DNA from: Cryomorphaceae bacterium
GTDB taxonomy: Bacteria > Bacteroidota > Bacteroidia > Flavobacteriales > UBA7312
Assembly: GCA_018608925.1 (NCBI GenBank)
Contig: JABAYQ010000018.1
Coordinates: 1 to 10,973 of the forward strand
Length of the DNA: 10,973 bases
Direction of reading: 5' to 3'
Positions 6,715-10,973 of this stretch are shown piece by piece. The position numbers and the translations under genes were made by a program. The notes beneath the pieces are model-generated. The model had not been told where the DNA came from. It saw only the letters and a list, made by a program, of their open reading frames with translations, and did no database searches. Position 1 is the stretch's first letter; each line of letters begins with the position of its first letter.

Positions 6715-7406
6715 TAACGTTTTTTCGCCGTTATTTCTACAAATCCTCTTTCCAAAAAAAACTACATTCTATTTTAGGCTTTTACCCTAAAGACACCGCT
6801 CTTTATAAGATAGCTTTAACACACAAATCTTTAAACAGAGGTAAGGCTACCGACAATGAAAGATTAGAATTTCTGGGTGACGCCATACTTGGGGCTGCGG
6901 TAGCTGATGTATTATTTGATCATTTTGAATTAGGAAAAGAAGGCTTTCTTACTCAAATGAGGTCAAAATTGGTAAGCCGCAAAACCCTAAACAAATTAGC
7001 TTTTCAAATAAAATTGGACAAGCTAGTAAGAAGGCAGCCTAGCGAAACAAGTCCTTCTATTTACGGAAACGCATTAGAAGCGTTGGTAGCCGCAATCTAT
7101 ATCGACAAAGGCTATGATGCCAGCGTATTTTTTATAAAAGAAAAACTGATAAAGCCCCATATTTCACTAGATTCATTAGTTGGAGAGGTAGCTAGCTACA
7201 AGAGTAAGTGCTTAGAGTGGGGTCAGCAAAACAAGAAGGTGACTAAATTTGTTATTGTAAAGTCAGAAGGCAAAGATCACGACAAAAAATATACAATAGA
7301 CTTTTATGTAGATGCTGAAAAAATATCAACCGCTAGTGGAACATCTATTAAAAGAGCCGAGGAGTCAGCAGCACAAAAAGCCTACAAGGAATTAATATTG
7401 GCTTAA
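6711..7406 (+). CDS. rnc: Ribonuclease III
   Basis: RNase III cleaves double-stranded RNA, notably the pre-rRNA stems and structured mRNAs. The 231-aa protein has the usual two domains: the endonuclease domain (about 15-150) with signature NERLEFLGDA (49-58), and a dsRNA-binding domain (about 160-230) ending in TSIKRAEESAAQKAYKEL. Likely metal ligands are Glu50/Glu53, Asp57 and Glu123. The position of E. coli Asp114 appears to be Asn120 (GNALEAL), which I recall in other Bacteroidota and which may be normal here. There is no ATG near the start. The TTG at 6711 overlaps the fabF stop as TTGA and gives an N-terminus of family-typical length, so it is chosen. Coupling to fabF is likely. Confidence 0.95.
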   Translation: MITFFRRYFYKSSFQKKLHSILGFYPKDTALYKIALTHKSLNRGKATDNERLEFLGDAILGAAVADVLFDHFELGKEGFLTQMRSKLVSRKTLNKLAFQIKLDKLVRRQPSETSPSIYGNALEALVAAIYIDKGYDASVFFIKEKLIKPHISLDSLVGEVASYKSKCLEWGQQNKKVTKFVIVKSEGKDHDKKYTIDFYVDAEKISTASGTSIKRAEESAAQKAYKELILA

Positions 7407-7428
7407 GAAAGGGTAACTAATATTTAGC

Positions 7429-7436
7429 TACATTTA
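7429..7436 (+). promoter_or_regulatory. Weak candidate internal promoter element before the IPExxxVDY-like gene
   Basis: TACATTTA differs from TAnnTTTG only in the last base and lies 6 nt before the ATG at 7443, in the only sizeable gap (36 nt) within this gene cluster. It could give a near-leaderless transcript starting inside the cluster. No -33 box was identified, so this is weak. Confidence 0.2.
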
Positions 7437-7442
7437 CAAACG

Positions 7443-7838
7443 ATGGCAAAGCTACATTTGAACGTAGGATTAGAGATAGATTTTCACCTAATAGGAATCA
7501 GCTGCCACTTGAAAGATTATCGATTTATTTGGCACATTAACAACGCTCTTAAATCCGATTTTTGTAAAACAGAATTTTATGAGCACTTTGACAATAAGCT
7601 TTTTTTTTCCAACTATAAATACAATATAGACAATCAAGACGTTTATATTATTTCCAACAAAAGCCAAGGGGGATATTTATTGAAAAAAACAAAGCAAATA
7701 GATTATTGGCTAAAAGTAAATCACAACATTGACAACAACATGCTAGACGGTTGGATGGATGAAATTAAAAAGATAGACGATGTCTTAGCAATTACTAGAA
7801 TAGAAACAAATAAACAAAAAGAATACTTTATTTTTTAA
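7443..7838 (+). CDS. IPExxxVDY family protein (function unknown), degenerate signature
   Basis: This is a small (131 aa) probably cytoplasmic protein without signal peptide or membrane segment. Position and sequence place it in the family named for the IPExxxVDY motif, which in Flavobacteriia sits between rnc and pyk. The N-terminal LIGISCHLKDYRFIWHINNAL (residues 16-36) resembles the family's pattern of a Cys or Ser strand followed by a Leu-Asp/Lys-Tyr-Arg helix start. The name-giving motif is degenerate here. Residues 80-88 read LKKTKQIDY, so Ile-Pro-Glu has become Leu-Lys-Lys and Val-Asp-Tyr has become Ile-Asp-Tyr. The protein is rich in Asn, Lys, Ile and aromatic residues. It is 36 nt after rnc and 1 nt before pyk, so it is probably co-transcribed. 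The family has no established biochemical role that I know of. Confidence 0.8.
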   Translation: MAKLHLNVGLEIDFHLIGISCHLKDYRFIWHINNALKSDFCKTEFYEHFDNKLFFSNYKYNIDNQDVYIISNKSQGGYLLKKTKQIDYWLKVNHNIDNNMLDGWMDEIKKIDDVLAITRIETNKQKEYFIF

Positions 7839-7839
7839 A

Positions 7840-9258
7840 ATGATAAACAACACGAAAATAGTAGCAACAATGGGCCCAGCCACTTTAGAGCCTGGAGTCC
7901 TTAAGCAAATGATACTGTCAGGAGTAAACGTATGTAGATTAAATTTTTCTCATGCAGACCACGACACCCATTTAGAAACCATTAAACTAATTAAGTCTCT
8001 CAACAAAGAACTAGACTGCCACACCGCTATTTTAGCCGACCTTCAAGGCCCTAAAATACGAGTAGGCAAGGTAGAGGAAGGAACCATGCTTATAGACGGA
8101 GAAGAGTTAGAGATAACCCCAATTGAGACGGTAAGTGATAACAAGCTTTTATACATTAGTTACACCAACTTCGCTCAAGACGTAAAGCCTGGCGAAATAG
8201 TTTTAATTAACGACGGAAAACTACAAATAGAGGTTATTTCAACCAACAAAGTAGATAGAGTAAAAGCAAAGGTATTGCATGGTGGAGCTCTTTCTTCTAA
8301 CAAGGGAGTTAACCTGCCTAACACGGCTATTTCTCAACCTTGCTTAACAGAGAAAGACTTAGTAGACTTAGATTTTATCCTTACTCAATCTATTGAATGG
8401 GTCGGACTTTCTTTTGTTCGTTCTGCTCAAGATATTTTGGAGCTTAGAAAAAGAATTGATGGTGCAAATCACCCAGCAAGAATTATTGCTAAAATTGAAA
8501 AACCAGAAGCAATTAGCAACCTAGAAAGCATCGTAGATGTAACGGATGCGGTAATGATTGCTAGAGGCGATTTAGGCGTAGAGATACCAATGCATAAAGT
8601 GCCTGTTATTCAGAAAAAGATAGCTAGCCTATGCTTAGAGAAAGCAAAACCAGTTATTGTTGCTACTCAAATGCTAGAGAGTATGATAGAAAGCGTTACC
8701 CCTACAAGAGCGGAGGTAAACGATGTAGCCAACTCGGTAATGGACGGAGCGGACGCCGTAATGCTTAGTGGAGAAACTTCGGTAGGAGCATTTCCAATTG
8801 AAGCCGTAGAGGTGATGCGAAAAATTATTACCGATGTGGAAATAGAATTCAACGGAACAAGAGCCTATCAGCTCAAAGAAAAACACGGACAGAGATATAT
8901 TTCCGATGCTATTTGTTACCACTCGTGTAAATTAGCAGAACAAGTAGGAGCAAAAGCAATCCTTACCATGACTCACTCTGGCTATAATGCTATTGAGATT
9001 TCGAGTCACCGCCCTCCTTGCAAAATTTTCGCTTTTACTAACAACCATGTTATTTTAAATACGCTTTCCTTAGTATGGGGAGTAACCGGATTTTATTTCG
9101 ACAACGACTCTAGTACGGACGAAACTGTTTCGGAAACAAAAAAGGTGTTGAAAAAGACTAAATTGGTTAAAGAAGGCGACCTAGTTCTTAATGTAGCGAG
9201 TATGCCCATTAAAGAAAAAGGAATGACCAACATGATGAGATTAAGTTACGTTAAATAA
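7840..9258 (+). CDS. pyk: Pyruvate kinase
   Basis: Pyruvate kinase converts phosphoenolpyruvate and ADP to pyruvate and ATP, the last step of glycolysis. The protein is 472 aa, the normal bacterial length. The substrate and metal residues are visible: Arg33 and Asn35 in CRLNFSH, Lys218 and Glu220 in AKIEKPEA, Asp244 in ARGDLGVEIP, and Thr276 in VATQML. The B-domain cap spans about 72-160, and the alpha/beta C-terminal domain (about 345-472) carries the THSG phosphate-loop motif (378-381) of the allosteric-site region. The ATG is one nucleotide after the preceding stop, indicating tight co-transcription and probably translational coupling with the IPExxxVDY-like gene. Confidence 0.98.
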   Translation: MINNTKIVATMGPATLEPGVLKQMILSGVNVCRLNFSHADHDTHLETIKLIKSLNKELDCHTAILADLQGPKIRVGKVEEGTMLIDGEELEITPIETVSDNKLLYISYTNFAQDVKPGEIVLINDGKLQIEVISTNKVDRVKAKVLHGGALSSNKGVNLPNTAISQPCLTEKDLVDLDFILTQSIEWVGLSFVRSAQDILELRKRIDGANHPARIIAKIEKPEAISNLESIVDVTDAVMIARGDLGVEIPMHKVPVIQKKIASLCLEKAKPVIVATQMLESMIESVTPTRAEVNDVANSVMDGADAVMLSGETSVGAFPIEAVEVMRKIITDVEIEFNGTRAYQLKEKHGQRYISDAICYHSCKLAEQVGAKAILTMTHSGYNAIEISSHRPPCKIFAFTNNHVILNTLSLVWGVTGFYFDNDSSTDETVSETKKVLKKTKLVKEGDLVLNVASMPIKEKGMTNMMRLSYVK

Positions 9259-9274
9259 TAAATTAAAGAAAGAC

Positions 9275-10321
9275 ATGGCTATAAATGTAAAACTATTAGC
9301 AGAAATCTGTGAAGTTGCCGGAGCTCCTGGCTTCGAACAAAGAGTTAGAGAAATTGTTTTAAGAGAAGTTACCCCCTTGGTTGACGAAGTCAGAATGGAC
9401 AACATGGGTAACATCACCGCAATTAAAAAAGGAAAAGAACCAAAAAAAGTAATGATCGGAGCCCATATGGACGAGATCGGATTTATCGTTACTCATGTTG
9501 ACGATAACGGCTTTTTGAGATTCCATACCCTTGGAGGTTTTGACCCTAAAACACTAACTGCTCAAAGAGTAATCGTTCACGGCACTAAAGATTTAGTAGG
9601 TGTAATGGGATCTAAGCCAATTCACGTAATGACTGCCGAAGAGCGCAATAAAGCCCCAAAAACTACCGATTACTTTATCGATATGGGAATGCCTAAAGAA
9701 GAAGTAGAAAAGTACATCGAAGTGGGTAACCCAATTACAAGAGAAAGAAAATTAATTGAAATGGGCAACTGCGTAAATTGTAAGTCTATTGACAATAGAG
9801 TTTCTGTTTTTATCCTAATAGAGATGTTAAGAGAATTAAAAGACAATCCTTACCATGTTTATGGTGTGTTTACAGTACAAGAGGAAGTAGGGTTAAGAGG
9901 AGCAAATGTTTCTACTCAACAAATTCAGCCAGACTTCGGTTTCGGATTAGACACCACCATTGCGTATGACGTTCCGGGAGCAGCACCTCACGAAAAAATT
10001 ACGGAGCTAGGAAAAGGAGCAGCTATAAAAGTAATGGACTCCTCTACTATTTGCGACTATAGAATGGTTAGCTACATGAAAGAGGTAGCAAAAAACCATA
10101 ACATAAAACACCAATTAGAAATTCTGACAGGTGGCGGAACAGACACGGCAGGAATTCAACGATTTACACCGGGAGGCTCTATTGCTGGAGCGGTATCTAT
10201 ACCGACCAGACACATTCATCAAGTAATTGAAATGGCCGACAAAGACGATATCAGAGGTTCAATCGATCTATTGTTAAACTGTGTTAAAGATTTAAATAAA
10301 TACGACTGGAGTTTTAAATAA
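9275..10321 (+). CDS. M42-family metal-dependent aminopeptidase
   Basis: This cytoplasmic di-metal aminopeptidase belongs to the M42 family (TET/glutamyl aminopeptidase type, sometimes misannotated as endoglucanase M). These usually form dodecameric shells that degrade short peptides. At 348 aa it has the normal length. Metal and catalytic residues are visible: His64 and Asp66 in GAHMDEIG, bridging Asp173 in SIDNRV, catalytic Glu203 and ligand Glu204 in VQEEVGLRGA, Asp226 in GLDTT, and His315 in PTRHIHQ. The PDZ-like dimerisation insert lies between about 70 and 165. There is no signal peptide. Substrate preference cannot be read. It follows pyk by 16 nt and is followed by a strong terminator, so it is the last gene of the acpP unit. 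Confidence 0.95.
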   Translation: MAINVKLLAEICEVAGAPGFEQRVREIVLREVTPLVDEVRMDNMGNITAIKKGKEPKKVMIGAHMDEIGFIVTHVDDNGFLRFHTLGGFDPKTLTAQRVIVHGTKDLVGVMGSKPIHVMTAEERNKAPKTTDYFIDMGMPKEEVEKYIEVGNPITRERKLIEMGNCVNCKSIDNRVSVFILIEMLRELKDNPYHVYGVFTVQEEVGLRGANVSTQQIQPDFGFGLDTTIAYDVPGAAPHEKITELGKGAAIKVMDSSTICDYRMVSYMKEVAKNHNIKHQLEILTGGGTDTAGIQRFTPGGSIAGAVSIPTRHIHQVIEMADKDDIRGSIDLLLNCVKDLNKYDWSFK

Positions 10322-10343
10322 CAAAAAGCTAGAAATATATATT

Positions 10344-10377
10344 AAAAACCCCAAGCAAATTTGCTTGGGGTTTTTTT
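10344..10377 (+). terminator. Intrinsic terminator ending the acpP...M42 peptidase unit
   Basis: Two 16-nt arms (10344-10359 and 10360-10375) form a perfect inverted repeat. The GC-rich core CCCCAAGC pairs with GCTTGGGG, flanked by A5 on the left and T7 (10371-10377) on the right. With the AATT centre as loop, the stem is strong and followed by a U-tract. The upstream A-run means it should also stop transcription from the other strand. It lies 23 nt after the M42 peptidase stop. Confidence 0.95.
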
Positions 10378-10413
10378 GTAAATTGGCTAGACTTAAAAGC
10401 CTAGTTTAAAGAA

Positions 10414-10973
10414 ATGAAAAATATTTATTCCCTAATGGGTCTAGCGCCACTTCTGGCATATAAGCCCATTTGTCAAAACGTATCAAAAACAATTTTAATT
10501 CTTTTAATAGGACTAAACGCCAGCTTAGCGAACGCACAATACTTCACAAATAATGGTTTAGTATATGTGGCAACAACAGGAACCAACGTCCAGATAGTAG
10601 AAGGTTGTCTTAGCGGAGAGTTAATAATCCCTTCCAGTATAATTAATGATGGGATAGAACACTACGTTACATACATTGGTGATGACGCTTTTTCACAGTG
10701 CGTTTCACTAAGCTCTGTTACAATTCCAAGCTCTATAAGTTCTATTGGAGATAATGCTTTTGCAAATTGCAACGGACTAACAGAGCTTACTGTAAGCTGG
10801 GAAACACCGCTAGACATAGTAGCCAATGTTTTTTATCAACTAGTATTAAGTGATATAACGTTAAATGTACCAAACGGAGCGCTTGAGAGCTATCAAGCGG
10901 CAAACGTTTGGAAGAGCTTCAGCCCTATACAAGCGAACCCAACTTCCATTACCTCTAACATCTTGCCCCAACT
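10414..10973 (+). CDS. Secreted BspA-type leucine-rich-repeat protein, 5' part only
   Basis: The reading frame opens at ATG 10414, just after an in-frame TAG at 10402-10404, and stays open for 186 codons to the window end. The 3' part is missing. A signal peptide is likely: residues 26-41 (TILILLIGLNASLANA) form a hydrophobic stretch with an A-x-A cleavage site before Gln42, preceded by an unusually long n-region of 25 residues. The mature part has a cap (about 50-87) with GELIIPSSI. Two LRR_5 units of 23 aa follow (IGDDAF at 88-93, IGDNAF at 111-116), then VPNGALESYQAANVWKSF (152-169), a motif that commonly closes such domains in Bacteroidota. Such proteins are surface-exposed or secreted and often bind proteins or cells; the ligand here is unknown. 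The gene is separated from the upstream unit by a strong terminator. Confidence 0.85.
   Translation, partial: MKNIYSLMGLAPLLAYKPICQNVSKTILILLIGLNASLANAQYFTNNGLVYVATTGTNVQIVEGCLSGELIIPSSIINDGIEHYVTYIGDDAFSQCVSLSSVTIPSSISSIGDNAFANCNGLTELTVSWETPLDIVANVFYQLVLSDITLNVPNGALESYQAANVWKSFSPIQANPTSITSNILPQ
10675..10812 (+). repeat. Two 23-residue LRR_5 (BspA-type) units in tandem
   Basis: Codons 88-110 and 111-133 of the LRR protein both begin with Ile-Gly-Asp-x-Ala-Phe, carry a Cys at position 9 and a Leu at position 12, and have period 23. The first unit continues with SLSSVTIPSSISS, the second with GLTELTV before diverging. The similarity is clear in protein and weaker in DNA, so the repeats are old and not a recent tandem duplication. 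Confidence 0.75.

Noticed and set aside
7600..7608. Run of nine T in the IPExxxVDY-like gene (also eight A/T in purN and rnhA) as a possible programmed frameshift site
   Set aside because: The reading frames continue intact through the runs and match family lengths, so no frameshift is needed; such runs are common in AT-rich genomes.
8667..8922. Two minus-strand open frames inside pyk
   Set aside because: They are antisense to conserved pyruvate kinase motifs and overlap each other; shadow frames.
10387..10404. CTAG...CTAG inverted ends between the terminator and the LRR gene
   Set aside because: The possible stem is only about 4 bp with a long loop; it is not a convincing regulatory hairpin.

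Overview
The window is an AT-rich chromosomal segment that looks like a member of the Bacteroidota, most likely Flavobacteriia. Three things support this. The first is the gene run acpP-fabF-rnc-(IPExxxVDY-type protein)-pyk, which I know as typical of that class. The second is recurrent TAnnTTTG promoter elements just upstream of starts. The third is a secreted BspA-type leucine-rich-repeat protein at the right edge. Genus cannot be decided from the sequence.

Layout, left to right. A tRNA-Asn(GUU) gene on the minus strand is cut by the left edge (1-54). A PfkB-family sugar/nucleoside kinase follows on the plus strand (132-1049), only 3 nt from the end of a convergent biotin carboxyl carrier protein (1053-1517, minus). 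Divergent from the carrier gene is a large M1 zinc aminopeptidase (to 4037, plus). Its stop codon shares the palindrome TTATAA with the stop of rnhA, the last gene of a two-gene minus-strand unit purN-rnhA (4032-5086, ATGA overlap). A 131-nt divergent intergenic region separates purN from a tightly packed plus-strand unit: acpP, fabF, rnc (TTG start inside a TTGA overlap with fabF), an IPExxxVDY-like gene, pyk, and an M42 aminopeptidase. This unit ends at a strong intrinsic terminator (10344-10377). The last 560 nt hold the 5' part of a secreted leucine-rich-repeat protein that runs off the right edge.

Functionally the segment is mostly housekeeping. It covers fatty acid elongation (ACP and KAS II), RNA processing (RNase III, RNase HI), purine synthesis (PurN), glycolysis (pyruvate kinase), peptide turnover (M1 and M42 peptidases), and a biotin carrier whose carboxylase partners are not in view. 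There are no gaps over 300 nt, insertion sequences, CRISPR arrays, phage genes or defence modules.

I found no convincing new multi-gene system. The observations most worth checking are the degenerate signature in the IPExxxVDY protein, the promoter/start conflict of the M1 peptidase, the orphan biotin carrier with an apparently leaderless start, and the truncated LRR protein, which looks as if it is about to enter a type IX secretion sorting domain.
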